Counted from the stretch's first letter, positions 11,785 through 24,054 are shown. The stretch is DNA of 64,000 nucleotides from Euryodendron excelsum (GCA_033060915.1 CM065378.1:13149501-13213500); one strand, 5' to 3'. The notes: generated from the sequence alone by a model not told the origin. Numbers and translations: made by a program.

Positions 11785-12954
11785 TTGCAATTTCTCTCAC
11801 TTTCACAAGTTCCACATCCCTTTCTATTCGAAAACGGAAGTCAAATTCGATTGGTAGTTTTACTAGTCCTATTTTTCATGGTGTTGTGGACGTGTTCATG
11901 TGGTTCTCTTCTTTCTCTAGAAACTACACTCTCTCTCTCATTCTCTTTGTCCTCTTTGTCCGAATTTGAGCGGTCACACCACTCAAGAAAGCTTCCTAAG
12001 AAGAGCAAGATTGTTCCCATTAAAGCTAAGGTAATTCAAAACCTTCTTCTCTGATTTGAATTGATTCTTGTTTGTGCAGAAGATATATTTGTGGATGTGT
12101 GTATGTAGATATGTATATATATAGAGAGACAGGCTGCCTCGTATTCTTCTCTGTATCGAAGTGTTCAGACAGTAAAGCATCTTAATTTTAGGTGGGCATC
12201 CCTATTCTTCTTCATTTCTTTTGTATAACTGTAATAAAAATTCTTTGACCTGATTCTCAAAGTTTTTTTTTATGTGTATTCTATGTGCGATGCCCATCCA
12301 AAGTAAGAAATCTCTGTGCTTCGTTTCCGTACATTAAAATGGCCAATGCGTTCCTTGGTCTTGGTGTTTGTTGATTAATCTTGTTTTTTCCCCCTCTTTA
12401 AGTATGAAAAGTTAAGGCTTCTGGAACGGGCCTAATTGCGTTCGTGATGGTTGTGATTGAACTTTGAAATGTGGGTTTCTGTTTTTGTTTTCATTTGTGG
12501 AGAATTTTACGTAATTTTCTGCTTATTATGTGGTTTCTTGTACTGTATTACCTTTTTGGACCTCTTTACTTATGAAACATACAGACGTCCAAGTAAGGCT
12601 CTCTTTTTTTTCTTTTTTTTTCCCGGCATTCAATTTTGGTTTTTCTGCCCGACATGGCTAAATTGCTTTGTTTCACTAGATTTATTGGGCGACTTTGATT
12701 TTCTTGATAGTCGGTTTTTGTTGTGCATTTTTATGTTTACTGATGAAAGTTGTTTGCTGCGATTTCTCTGCCTGATCATTCATGAGTATGATGGCTGTAC
12801 TGTATTTGGAGTCCATCTATTTATTTAAGTCTCCATCATTGGGATTTGGAAATAAATTAGTCGTTTCATGAGAAGATAGAATTGTTTGTACAAAAGCTAT
12901 ATGTGACTCCTGAATTTCTTAACAGGTTCCTCAGAACATACTTGGCGGCCAGTC
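11785..12954 (+). promoter_or_regulatory. Leader exon and leader intron of the membrane protein gene
   Basis: A pyrimidine-rich CT tract (about 11925-11960) is followed by GAAAGCTTCCTAAGAAGAGC and a good splice donor (GCTAAG, then GTAATT) near 12030. A matching acceptor (TTAACAG) sits at 12921-12925, and 29 bases later comes the start codon of the membrane protein. I infer an untranslated first exon with an intron of about 0.9 kb. The open frame at 11785-12054 is in this leader and is not supported as protein coding. Confidence 0.45.
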
Positions 12955-15900
12955 ATGATGGATGATACAACTGCCCCAAGTTACTGGTTAAACTGGAGGT
13001 TCTTCCTCTGTGCAATATGGGTTTTAACATCTATGGTTGTGTCAGCATTTCTAATATGGAAATGTGAAGGTTCCAAAAAATCAAATACCGAGAGAAGAAA
13101 TAATTGGCAAGACATAGCAGGGAGTTTGTACAAGGATGAAGCTTGGAGGACATCCTTGAAAGTCATCCATCCTGCTTGGCTGCTTGCTTACAGAGTCACT
13201 GCTTTCAGCGTGCTTTCAGCATTGCTTATTGCCAATGTGATGCTTGATGGAGGTGGCATATTTTTCTTTTACACCCAGTACGTGACGTGTCTCTCTTAAG
13301 TTCATTTTTCTTCTCAGAATCACTTCAATGGAAAGGGGATTTAGTGAGTCTTAAAGCGATTTTATTGTTTGAGAAGCCCTAAATTAATGTCTGTTTGGCA
13401 TTCTTCCTTATATACCCATATGACATATTTCTTATACATCTAGCTATTTGCAATAGAAGTTCTTGTTCTTGTACATGCAATCCCAAGCATCCTTTGACTG
13501 GCTGAAATTAGTTATTGTCCCAAGCTGGCTTCTTGCTGACTGTTGCAATGTTGCTTGAAGGGGTTTTGTATGAATGCTCCTATTGTTTTTGAGTATCCCA
13601 GAAACAAAAATTAATATAAGTGGAGCGCAGTTGCTGACTGTTGCAGTGTTGCTTAATGTAACATATGCTTCTGTCAGTATTCAGACAAATTATACAAGAA
13701 GTTAGTCTGGCTCCTATTTTAGTTTCAAACTACTTTATGTGAGGGTTTTGAAAACCTTCCTGTAAGGGTATTACATGGAAAATGTAAAATGATTGGTCAG
13801 GAACAAACATTGCCAAATTTGCTAATTCTTTTGTTTATGATGTTTGTTGTTGCTGAACAGGTGGACTTTTGCACTGGTCACCATGTATTTTGGGGTATGT
13901 TACCCATCCCTACAATTCTCCTGTATACTTCTGTCTTTGTTTTTCATTTCAATTTGATAGAAATGGAATGGTAATGGACCTCTTTGATTTTTAATTCTTC
14001 TGCACTATTCAAAAAATGGCCTTTGTTTCTGATTATATATGTTTTGTCCATAAATGATAAGAATCCTGTTTTCATACAGGTTGAGGTGGTTCATTTTTTT
14101 TGGTGGGGGGTGGGGTGCTTCCTCGAATCTGTAGCCCTAACCTTGGACCAGAAAAAATAAGAATAAATTCTTCAACCATGACAGATAGTCATAATCAGAG
14201 TCATTGATATATCAACCATTTAATATCTCACATTTGTAATTCAAAATTTGTGTTCTATACCAGTTTTTGAGTTTAGAGTTTCCATTATGCATATATAATG
14301 CTTATGTTGTCCTTTGCTTTTTGTAGCTTGCATCTTTATTCTCCATTTATGGTTGTTGCCAATGTTGCAAAGAAGTTGGTGATGGGGTTGATCGTGTTGC
14401 TTTAGATACAGAGCAGGGCACTTATGTGGCTCCGACATTGGAGGAAAATGCCAACACACCAAATATGTCCAAAAGCTTGAGTTCTTATGAAGAATCTGTT
14501 GTTCACAAAACTGCAGGCATATGGGGCTATGTCTTTCAAATTATTTACCAGGTAAGCATTCTCCAATGATAATGTTTTGTACTTGAACTAATGTACAAAT
14601 TTCGGCACAGAAACAAAATCGTATCCAAGATTTTAGTTTTGTTTTGTCGTCTATTGATCCCTTTGATTACGTATGGGGTGGGGGCTGGAATGCAGCAGTA
14701 TCATTTTTTGGTGATCATTTCATCATCTGGGAGAAGTCAGTTTAAAAGCATTTATTAGGAATTCTGTTTATTACTCCTTGAAACTTTTGAGTTGACACTT
14801 TTACTGCTGAAGTGAATTGCATGAGGTGGGTTTATTTGGGCATTTTATGGGTGGAAACCCAAGTGGATACCCATGGTTATACATCCAACAAAAAAATAAA
14901 AAGCGGATACCCATGGTTATACATCCAACAAAAAAATAAAAAACAAAAGCAAAACAAAAAAGAAAGAACTTTAAAAAGAAAAAGCAAACCGCATTTTAGT
15001 ATGCACCTTATAAACATGGAACAATTATATTGCAGAAGCTCTACATTTAGAGAGAAAATATTTTCTTGTTATATATTCTGTTGGTTTTATATAAAAAAAA
15101 AACAATGACTACAAATCTTTAGAATGATGATATATTAGGGGGAAACATAAGAAGAATGGGCTATTGTGCATCAAGAGCTCAGCCTACAAAAGGTACACTT
15201 GGCTTAATTTATGTTTACACTACAGAATTTTCTCTAGGTAATAGACAATTTATGCAGGTCAAAAATTACTGTGCAACTCTTATTGGCAGTAACTATCAAA
15301 CAGAAACATATTATACTAATGGGAACAGGCTAACAGCTAAATAATCTAGAGTAGTGTATCCTACGTCGCCCTTAATTTATGACTAGCAGGGTTATGATTA
15401 TTATGCTTTTCCCTATCCTTAACCTAGCTGGCCTTTAGTCAGGATTTACAAGAACCAATCTGGCATCGTCATTTGTGGAACAGAAAAGTCATGTAGCCCT
15501 CTATTTGAGATGAATTAATGGTAAGTGGCTGTTTGCTTGGGCGAAGTGGCTGCCGGACCTAGAAACATGAATTAGCTTAATTGGGGGGATAAATCATTGA
15601 TTGGATGCCATCCAAGTCCTTGACTGATATTAACCAGGTTAGTGAAGGTAAAAGTTTAAGCTTTCTCCTTGTTCTAGGAGCCACAAGGCCTGGTCTAACG
15701 CATCTGCAATGATTGTGTTTTTCAACTGTTGGCTGGAAACTTTTTACTATACATAGGCTATATTAGTGATACCTTTTGTTTTTCTCTCTTTCCTTGATAT
15801 CCTAAGACAGTCTCTCAAAATTGATTTTGTCATTCAAAGTGAATATCTATACTATTCTAAAAGCCAATGCACGACTTTAACATTCCCTTAAAAAAAAAAT

Positions 15901-18088
15901 AATGCACATCTTATCTGCCTCACAGGGACAAAACAGTAAATTACTAACTCGGTTTTTGTCACCAACCACCCACTACTCACTCCCTATTTTTCCTTTCCTT
16001 GCATAAACTGATCACCCACGTAGTGGGGATACCGTTATAGTATACTATTATACCAAGCCCACTATTTGTTGGTATGACCTGTTTCTTCAGTATTACTCAT
16101 TAAGTATTTCCTTCGCAAAAAGAAGAATATTAATTTTATGAATTTGAGCTAGAAAATGTTCACGGCTCTCACAAAAAATGGAAGACGGGAGAGATTTGTG
16201 TTGTTAGGAGCATGCACTGTTGCGTTCTTATCCAACACAAGTTCGACTTGACATGAGGGACATGATGGCTTTATATATAGTTTATTCCTATCTTTAGAAA
16301 TACCCTATTTAATTTTCCTTTCATTTCTTCCTTGAACAGACTTGTGCAGGTGCAGTGGTACTTACTGATTGTGTCTTTTGGTTCATAATTTTTCCTTTTC
16401 TCACCGACGTAGATTACAGATTGAATATTGTAAGTTTCAGCACTTGACTTCTGTTTTCTTTTTGTGTGGGCATACTAATAATCAAAACTGAGTCCTAGCA
16501 ATTTATTTAGCTTTTTGTCATTGAGAGCCGACTAGATAGCCTCTCACTTGATCTAATACACATATATAGTTTCAGTTCTCTTTGTTTCAGCCCTTTGATT
16601 GTTGCGGTTAAAATTTTCAATTATTCTGCACAACATGAAATGGGAAGCTTAGGAACACGTTTCGGAAATGAAGAGTTGTGTGATTGATGATGATGATAAG
16701 TCTTGTTTCTTTGTGAATTTTAAGGGAAACCAATTTTCTTCCAGTATCCTTTTGTTTCTGTTTCTCTTAGCATCAAAGGAAAATCTTAGCTAATTGGTCA
16801 TTTTGCCCATGTGAGTATTATTTAACCAGTCTGGAGGAGCATGTGTAGGTAACATTTTTAGAACCCTTTTGCACTTTGCCATAATTTTAGTTCACACTGT
16901 TATAACTGTGGTATTAAATTGTGGTAGTTAGTTTACCCTAAGAGACACAACATCAACTTAGGCCTGAATTATTGCCCTAGCGCCAAATGTGGCAGAAGTT
17001 GAACATAAACACATGTATTTACATGCATTGATAAAGTTTTGAAGCATGCATCATAAATAATGCAAGGAAAAACATAACAAACATGCTGAAGCAAATACCT
17101 ACTTTATTTGCATCACTTAATTTATCATTCACTCAAACATTTGAGCATCAAGTTGAGAAAATATCCTTCAATTGCAGATTGATGTCTGTCTACATTCAAT
17201 CAATGCTGTTTTCCTCCTTGGTGATGTGATTTTGAATTGCTTGGTAAGTAACGGTCCCTTAGTGATTCGGCGATAATCTATTTTTTAAACTTCATTCATG
17301 ACCAACTAGAATTTGTTATCTCCTTCCAGCGGTTCCCTTTCTTTCGAATAGCCTACTTTATTTTATGGACAGGAATATTCGTCATTTTCCAATGGATTAT
17401 CCATGCTTGTGTTCCAATGCGGTACGCTGGATTCCTTCTCCTTCTGTCTCTCTTCTTTTCTCTGTTTCACTTTTTGTTTTTGTGTTTTTTTCTTTTTTGG
17501 GCCATTGATCTAGTCCTTACTCATTATAGTATTTCCCTTTTTTACAGGTGGCCATATCCATTTCTTGATTTATCGTCTCCATATGCTCCTATCTGGTATG
17601 TATTTCCATACATGTCTATCCAAGCAAACATGAATGATTTACAAACCCGTATGTATGTTACAACCTGAGGGAGCCACTCTAAGGATATCATTTTATCATG
17701 TTCAACCTGATGGCCCCAATTAATTTTGTATCTACTTCAAAAAAAAAAAAAAAAAAAAAAAAGAAAACGAACATCAGTCCCAACTGCGTTAGGTTCTTTT
17801 TTTTTTTTTCAATCTTCTTGACTCAATGAAGGTGGGTGTGATACTCTATAACATTGCAACTCAGCGTTTAATCATAGCAACTGCTACAATCATTGCTGAA
17901 CTCTGTTGAATCATGTTAGGCTGTAGCTTTTGAGCTTACCCATTTTCTGCTGCCATTACATTTTTTACAGGTACTTGGCAGTGGGAGTCCTGCAACTCCC
18001 ATGCTATGGCGTCTTTGCTTTTATAGTGCGGATTAAGCACTTCTGCTTGTCAAGTTCATTCCCGGACGCTTTTCAGATTACAAAGTGA
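12955..18088 (+). CDS. Multi-pass membrane protein, rolling-stone-like (At1g10660-like)
   Basis: Coding exons: 12955-13277, 13861-13894, 14327-14551, 16340-16429, 17178-17243, 17330-17421, 17548-17595 and 17971-18088. All junctions are GT-AG and the join is 996 nt, 331 aa. The protein is very hydrophobic, with about seven membrane segments: near residues 14-35, 75-97, 107-128, 177-215 (probably two), 230-275 (probably two) and 290-315. A soluble loop at about 130-175 contains a [13 protein letters not shown] motif. It belongs to the plant family related to Drosophila rolling stone; its function in plants is unknown. The order GGxxxxYTQWT, then [15 protein letters not shown], then WPYPFLD resembles the AIG1/ADTRP membrane hydrolases (see findings). 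Met 12955 and Met 12958 are both possible starts. The gene meets SRPRB tail to tail, with 909 bases between the stop codons. Confidence 0.88.
14865..14944. repeat. 40-base tandem duplication in intron 3
   Basis: GGATACCCATGGTTATACAT followed by CCAACAAAAAAATAAAAA occurs at 14865 and again at 14905, nearly identical. It is a local duplication in the 1.8 kb third intron of the membrane protein gene, away from splice sites. Confidence 0.85.
15846..15905 (+). mobile_element. Possible Helitron 5' terminus in intron 3
   Basis: TCTATACTATTCTAAAAGCC followed by AATGCACGACTTTAACATTC starts just after an A at 15845. This closely resembles the 5' ends of a widespread plant Helitron group (TC-TATACTA..AAAAGCCAATGCA). 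A matching 3' hairpin followed by CTAG was not found before the end of the intron, so this would be a truncated copy. The assignment rests on the terminal motif alone. Confidence 0.35.
17739..17762. repeat. Poly(A) tract in intron 7
   Basis: A run of about 24 A in the intron between coding exons 7 and 8 of the membrane protein gene. It could be a retroposed tail or slippage product; no recognisable element precedes it. Confidence 0.8.
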
Positions 18089-18564
18089 GAGAGTTAACCG
18101 GGCATTTGGGCTTTGCACCATAGACGAGTTAAGCACGGGCAGCTTTGGGATAGAGATTTATTTTTTTGGTCTCCATATTCTTTATGGGATGCTGTTTATA
18201 TACGTGGAAGATGCAGAACTTCAGAATGGAGGAAACAAGCATTGTATAACCTCTTGCAGAATGATGCCTTGTGCAATTCTTCTATGCTTTACGCAGATAA
18301 GCGATGATCTTATCGCATTGTTCCTTGGGCAGTTCCATTAATTCGTTCATATTTCTTCCCTGTAATGTAATTTTATTTGTGCCATTGAAAGAGGCAAAGC
18401 TAGACTTCTAACTACAGATGCTCAGTTGTTATATCAGCTTTAGAATATTCAGATTGATACATCTTTACAAAATAAAACGTATCAGTTGGGACGTTAACCA
18501 ATGCCCACTCAGCACTTTGAACTGCGTGTGTTCATCACATACTGTACCAGTTCAACCCCAGTGT

Positions 18565-18582
18565 AGAGAGAGAGAGAGAGAG
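18565..18582. repeat. (GA)n microsatellite
   Basis: Nine GA units between the convergent genes. Confidence 0.9.
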
Positions 18583-18798
18583 TTGCAATTTGCAGTCATT
18601 GATTCCGAACTCCCTCTGAAGATTATAAATCGAAATCATTTAAAATCTAAGGCAAAATCAAGGATTGTACAAACCAAATTAATGAAACAGATCCATCATC
18701 AATGAGCATGACCATTTAGAATCGAATTAGCATTTGCAATGGAACACGATTAATGACATGCCATCCATCACTGTTTCGAATACATTCGACAGCCACAG

Positions 18799-18852
18799 CC
18801 TCCTAGTATGACTTAAAAAGGAGAGGCCTCTTAGAATGACTTAAAAAGGACC
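18799..18852. repeat. 27-base tandem duplication
   Basis: CCTCCTAGTATGACTTAAAA at 18799 and GCCTCTTAGAATGACTTAAA at 18826, each followed by AGGA, form an imperfect direct repeat with a 27-base period, about 150 bases beyond the SRPRB stop codon. Confidence 0.75.
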
Positions 18853-18997
18853 TCTCCGCTTGTTAACTTCCTTTCTTTTTCTCTTTTGCAGTTTAATTGA
18901 GCACTTCTCCTCAAATTACTCCAGCACTAAGCCAGGAAGACCAATCCCATCTCGAAGAGAGACACCATGAATTCTGAATAAGGAGTAGAACATCCAA

Positions 18998-21900
18998 TTA
19001 AGCCTTCACGTGTTCCCTGATGAACTGCTCCAGCTGAGACATTTCGCCAGTCAAACCAGAAGCTTCTGCAACAGTCACTTTGTTCTGGCACTGAGAGAAT
19101 GCAAAGGCTTCACCAGGTATACCAAGGGAGTACTCATTGGCCATATCTGCAGCTGATACAGCAGTTCTTGATTCCCGGAGCTTGTCACTGCAAAACGACA
19201 GTATATGAATATATCAAAATACATATTAATGATGCTAGAGACGGATATTTCACTACATATTAAAACGGATGGAAAAAAAATTACAATTGACTGCACAAGG
19301 AAAGATATATCAAAAAGCAGCAGCTGACGTCAAAGACCTACAGTGAGCAAAGCATTTTCAGAAGTGTGCCGAGACATCCAATTCAAAGTTTTCGCTTTGA
19401 CAGATCACTCGTAAAATCATATTCTAGACTAGGTTCTCTACTTCAGAAATATATTTCTTCCTAAGTATCAACACTAACTAGCAAGGAGATAATTTCGACA
19501 GCCTTGGTAGCTCTATGATCCATCAGCCCTTAAACTCTTTAAGGAAGATGAGGTAATCACGACAGCAAAGAAGCAGTAGTAATCAATAATCAAATGTCTA
19601 ATGAAAATTGAGCCTCAGTTCATACATTTCTTTTTCCAGTTGTTTTCGTATGAACTCCTTGGTATGTGCAGTCACTTTATCCACTTTGTTACAGAGGATA
19701 ACTACTGGAATTTTCTTCCTCACAACACTTGCCCTGGTCAAAATATCATAGAGGTACCTTTTGCAAATAAAACATCATGTGTTAAGACTCATCATACAAT
19801 AAGTTCATATGCACATTTGCACACATTAATCATATAGTGCATGATGCATTACTCTGAAGCTGCACGACAGTTTGGCAAGAATTGCAAAGCATCCACTACA
19901 AAAACTATGCCAGCTGCTTGAGGCAAAAACTCATCAAGTTTAGGTCGAAGACGAGAATGCCCAGGTAGGTCAACAATATGAACAGGCTTTATTTTGCCCT
20001 TCTGCCAATGACACATAAAGAGGGTTGTTAAGTTTAATCAAACCTGGAGTTCAACAATGTCATAAGAGAGAAGCAAATTGCAATCAATGACATTTTAATA
20101 AGTGTAACGACAGAAATTTGCTGGTAAAAGAAACATTGGGGCACACTCTCACTTTATAAAATAGACAACATGCCAATTTGTAAAACTGGTATTGCTATTA
20201 GTATATTAATGCCTGCCTTTTCTATATTTCAACATAGCAAAGTAAATTTGTTACCTTAGTCATTTCAGGATGTAGCACAAAAGTGCCTTCATTTGGTTTC
20301 ATTGACGTCACAGTACCCTGATGGGAAGAGCCATCTTGGAGCTGTAAAAAGGTCAGATTGACATCCATAACGAAACATATATGAAAACTGAGCAGAGTTA
20401 GCACCATATATGAAAAGCAAACAGGTACTCATCCATCAAACCAGATGGAAAAGCGAGAAAGATAGGAACATGTTACATCTGAACTCAGATGATCAAATAT
20501 AACGCTTCCACGTGATCAACCATCTCCTGACCATTTTAGGGCATTTAAATTCAGTGGCATCAAGTCCAGTATTGATGCTTTAAGGTTATCCTAAATAACC
20601 TTTAGAAGAAGAAGAAGATGGGGGAAAAAAAAGAAACATGAGCAAAATTAGTATGGAATATCCAACCAACAAGCTTCTACAGTAGTACTGTAAAAAAACT
20701 TTGTAAGACTCATGAATAACATCTTTTTAGATGATAAAGCAATGGCTTCATCACAAAATACAGTTTACAGTAAACAACGTCTCAGTGCCCTCAGACAATG
20801 GGTTCTTGAATGGAGTAACTTATCCTTTTCTATTCATGCACTCTCCTTGTGAATAGAATAAAGCATTGAATTAAATGTCAATCGGTACAAGTTAGGCAAC
20901 AAAAATATTATTCTGATTGCTTACTTGGTAGAAAAGAACAGTTTTTCCGCTTCCACTAAGTCCTGTCAGAACAATGGTGTTGGGTTTTGTGCGCTTGAAC
21001 AGACGAACTGCATAGTGAAGCAGGAGAAATGTGTAAGTAAAGTTCAATGTTCTAAACTTCCACCAACAGACAATAAAGTCTTTACTCTAATTTTGTTTTG
21101 AATCAGCATGACGTCTTCACTCTGATTCAAAACAAAAACTAGACGATCACAACAGACAATAAAGTCTTCACTCTGATTTTGAATCATGAGAGAGAGTACA
21201 AATTATTTTCCAACCAAACTAATCTATTTCAAACAAGTCAGAGTGCATGGAACTCCTTGATCTTGAGGAAGCACCACTAAAACCTGATATTTGAAAGCAG
21301 TTCTCCTAGATTTTGCATGAAATATTTAGAAACTCAAGTTCTGACCACCCTTTCATGTTTATAACATGTCAAAGTAACAAAATTAAGTATTAGAGTAACA
21401 TAAAAGATGTAGAGAATCCAGTTGAAGGTGTCAAGCAACCAAATATTTTAATCATGCACCCTATAAAGGTAAAATAATGTAAACATTTAGATATCCTTCT
21501 GCAAATTGCTGGGTAAATGAACGGTATTCTGTAATCTATTCTCTTAAAGGCGAGTTAGGAACACAAACATAGAATTCACAGACAGCTCATTACATAGTAT
21601 GACTATCCAATGAACGCAGTACCCTTTTTTCTAATAAGAAAGTGTCTTGCTGACCCTTCTTCCAGCATAATCAAAGTAAATGCTTTGGAAATCATGCATC
21701 TCTTTATGGACTGCTAATGACACAACAATGTAACTTCAGACCTGCTATTTTAAAAGATCTATGGATAAGAGTGGTCAATCCATTCAATTTATCACAAAAA
21801 TGTGATGCTATATAATATTAATGTCATGACATATTATCAGGAAACGAAGAATGCTTATCACATAAAATTATACCAAACACAAAATGCCAACTGACTAGTA

Positions 21901-22130
21901 AAGGAAAAAACTACCAACAAAAATTTACTAAACTGTGAAACTATTCGGATATATTATACAAGTGTGAGGGAGTAGTGTGAATTACCTAATAAAAGGAAAA
22001 AGGTAGTCAGCAACACAATCCCAATTGCAGCGTAAAGTTGAGTTTGCGGTATCTGATGAATCAATTTTTCTGCTTGTTGCAACCATTCCTGTATCTGATT
22101 CTTCAATTGCTCAAAACCATCCATTTCCAT
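18998..22130 (-). CDS. SRPRB: Signal recognition particle receptor subunit beta
   Basis: This small GTPase is anchored in the ER membrane and holds the SRP receptor alpha subunit there. Coding exons on the minus strand: 22130-21986, 21007-20925, 20341-20255, 20001-19853, 19757-19626 and 19187-18998; all GT-AG, 786 nt, 261 aa. The N-terminus MEMDGFEQLKNQIQEWL is followed by a single membrane segment at about residues 32-49 (AAIGIVLLTTFFLLLV). GTPase motifs are intact: P-loop GLSGSGKT (64-71), G3 DLPGH (116-120) and G4 NKVD (178-181). The C-terminal block QCQNKVTVAEASGLTG and the end LEQFIREHVKA are typical of plant SRPRB. An in-frame stop lies just upstream of the chosen ATG; the next ATG is only two codons later. 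Intron 1 is the longest, at almost 1 kb. Confidence 0.94.
21091..21137. repeat. Perfect 15-base inverted repeat in SRPRB intron 1
   Basis: TTTTGTTTTGAATCA (21091-21105) and TGATTCAAAACAAAA (21123-21137) are exact reverse complements separated by 17 bases. Nearby, ACAGACAATAAAGTCTT..ACTCT occurs twice as a direct repeat (about 21067 and 21153). Confidence 0.9.
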
Positions 22131-22570
22131 GTTTCAACACTCTTGCAATGGTCAATAAACCAATAAGAGTACGGAAATTTCAACCATTAATAATTAAATG
22201 CCACCCTCAAGCACAAATACTTCAATCGGAACTCAAGCCCTGTAACAGATAAACATGCTGAGAATGATGTACATATAATGATTTGAAACCCGTACCGTTA
22301 AGCGAACTAGAAAAGGGGTCAGGTTATGGGTCACTGGTTCAATCATTGGTTTAACCGGAATCGAACCATGACCTCGTAATTACATCATAAATATTTTATT
22401 TGTTATAAATAATAAACAAAAATCTACTACTACTTTAAAACAGCGAAGCCCAATAGAGTGTTTCCTATACTTTACTTTCCAAAAAAGCCCCTACACGAAG
22501 AAACAAATGCCATCTTGCCCAACGGCAAACGGTTCTAGTGCCAGTTCAAGACAGATGCGACTCTAAGAAA
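22131..22570. other. SRPRB upstream region
   Basis: The leader and promoter of SRPRB are expected here, reading to the left. No clear TATA box was identified. A stretch near 22300-22370 with GGTTCAATCATTGGTTTAAC is similar in style to other GGTTCAA/AACCGG-rich repeats at about 29080 and 52920 and may be old transposon sequence. Confidence 0.4.
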
Positions 22571-22580
22571 CAACGGCAAA

Positions 22581-22790
22581 CCGACTTCGCCCACATGCAA
22601 ACCAACGCAACTCACACTGCCAGTCCTTGAAAATGTGAATCTCAGAAACAAAGGGAGACGGACTTCTCCCGCATGCAAACCATCTCGACTCAGTCCTGAA
22701 GGGAATCGGACATATTCAACCAAAACTTCTCCCACATGCAAACCATCTCAACTCACTCCTGAAGGGAACCAGATATATTCAACCAAATTT
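22581..22790. repeat. Degenerate tandem repeat, 63-78 base units
   Basis: ACTTC(G/T)CCC(A/G)CATGCAAACCA occurs at about 22584, 22662 and 22725. The last two units share a long extension (CTCAGTCCTGAAGGGAA, then ATATTCAACCAAA). The region is more C-rich than its surroundings. The open frames across it reflect the repeat and are not supported as genes. Confidence 0.75.
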
Positions 22791-22928
22791 CCAGGCGACA
22801 TCCCCATCTCGAGGTGTGAACTGTCTGTAATGTTTTACAGATGCTCGATAAAATGCCTTCTCAATTTGAAGTGGGTTATTCGGCTGTGGTTTCGCTTTCT
22901 GTATGTGTGTGTTTGTTTCCATTCAGTC

Positions 22929-22958
22929 AAAAATAAAATAAAATAAAATAAAATAAAA
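22929..22958. repeat. (AAATA)n microsatellite
   Basis: About six pentamer units immediately before the first copy of the 116-118-base repeat. Confidence 0.85.
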
Positions 22959-23310
22959 TGGGTTTATTATGTTCCTTAGCTGTTCGATAAAATGCCTATT
23001 CACTTTAGGGTTTGATGGGTTTGGAAGAAATATGTTCCAATCTCTTGTATATTTGTTCACTGCTACCATTTAAATGGGTTTAGTATGTTTCTTAGATGTT
23101 CGATAAAATGCCTTTTCACTTTAGAGTTCGATGGATTTGGAAAAATATGTTCCAAATTTTTTTTTAAAATTTGTTCAATGCCACCATTTAAATGGGTTTA
23201 TTATGTTTCTTAGATGTTCGATAAAATGCCTTTTCACTTTAGAGTTTGATGGGTTTGGAAGAAATATGTTCCAATCTTTTGTACGTTCCGTGGTTTTGAA
23301 ATATTTTGTA
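22958..23310. repeat. Tandem repeat with 116-118 base period, three copies
   Basis: ATGGGTTTATTATGTT followed by TTAG(A/C)TGTTCGATAAAATGCC and CACTTTAG(G/A)GTTTGATGG starts at 22958, 23074 and 23192. A related core (GATGCTCGATAAAATGCCTTC) lies just upstream at about 22840, and a diverged one (AGATGTTCAAAGAAATGCCT) at about 27160. The flanking positions suggest the LTR-type insertion at 24-27 kb landed inside this repeat family. Confidence 0.85.
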
Positions 23311-24054
23311 ATACGTTACCTTGGTCAAAAACTACCAAACCACAATATGCTCCATTTTAGTTTTACGTTCTTGCTGAATTGTTCCTACCTATGCCATCTC
23401 ACCTGCGACATTGTTGCCAAGCTTTCTTGAAACTAACCCATTTTTGTTGTCAAGAAATCATAAACAATTAATTTAAAGCATGTTAGCAATCATATTAAGA
23501 GACAAATTATCATATATAATCAGGCAAACCTTCAAAATCCTGTGGACTAAATAATATAGACCCATTTTAATCTGGTTTCTTATGTTTCTCTCTGTAACCA
23601 GATTCATTGGTTTGTGATGTTCCCTTTCTATAATAACAAATTCCTATTTCAGTTGGGCTTTTTGGATGCCAGATTTTTCCCAAATGATTTTTTCCCTGCC
23701 ACATTTGGACACACATGACCAGACCCTAAATAGAATCGTAGGTGTTCATTTGAAGGGCTGGTTGCAATACCGGGGGAAGAAATGATAGCTTAGGAAAAAA
23801 ATTTAAAAAGTGACGGGGCCCCCAAAGGTAACAAAGCAGATTATATATCTAATGACTGATTTCCAACTCAGATATCCCGTGCCGAACTGTGAATGCAATG
23901 CCCGAGGTTTCTTACATCAGAGCAGGTATACAAACCCCCAGGATTGGTAGGTAGAGTATTAGGGCTTAGTTTTTAGGCTGCCAGTTTATTTATCAGAGTG
24001 CGCAACGGAAGCAAGGTAAATTTCGAGGACGAAATTTTTTTAAGGAGGTTAGAT
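23310..24054. other. Intergenic, with probable retrotransposon 3' internal remnant
   Basis: Most of this stretch is non-coding. Its last 45 bases (AAATTTCGAGGACGAAAT, then a T-run and AAGGAGGTTAGAT) look like the end of a Ty3/gypsy Del/Tekay coding region plus the purine-rich primer site that sits next to the 3' LTR. No pol frame could be recognised further upstream. Confidence 0.45.

Larger units (their letters stand above)
18089..18997. other. Convergent intergenic spacer
   Basis: This spacer holds the 3' untranslated regions of the membrane protein gene (+) and SRPRB (-). It contains a (GA)n tract at 18565-18582 and a 27-base tandem repeat at 18799-18852. The short open frames here look incidental. 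Confidence 0.6.

Noticed and set aside
11785..12054. 89-codon open frame upstream of the membrane protein gene
   Set aside because: It lies in the CT-rich leader, has no recognisable domain and runs across a good splice donor into an intron.
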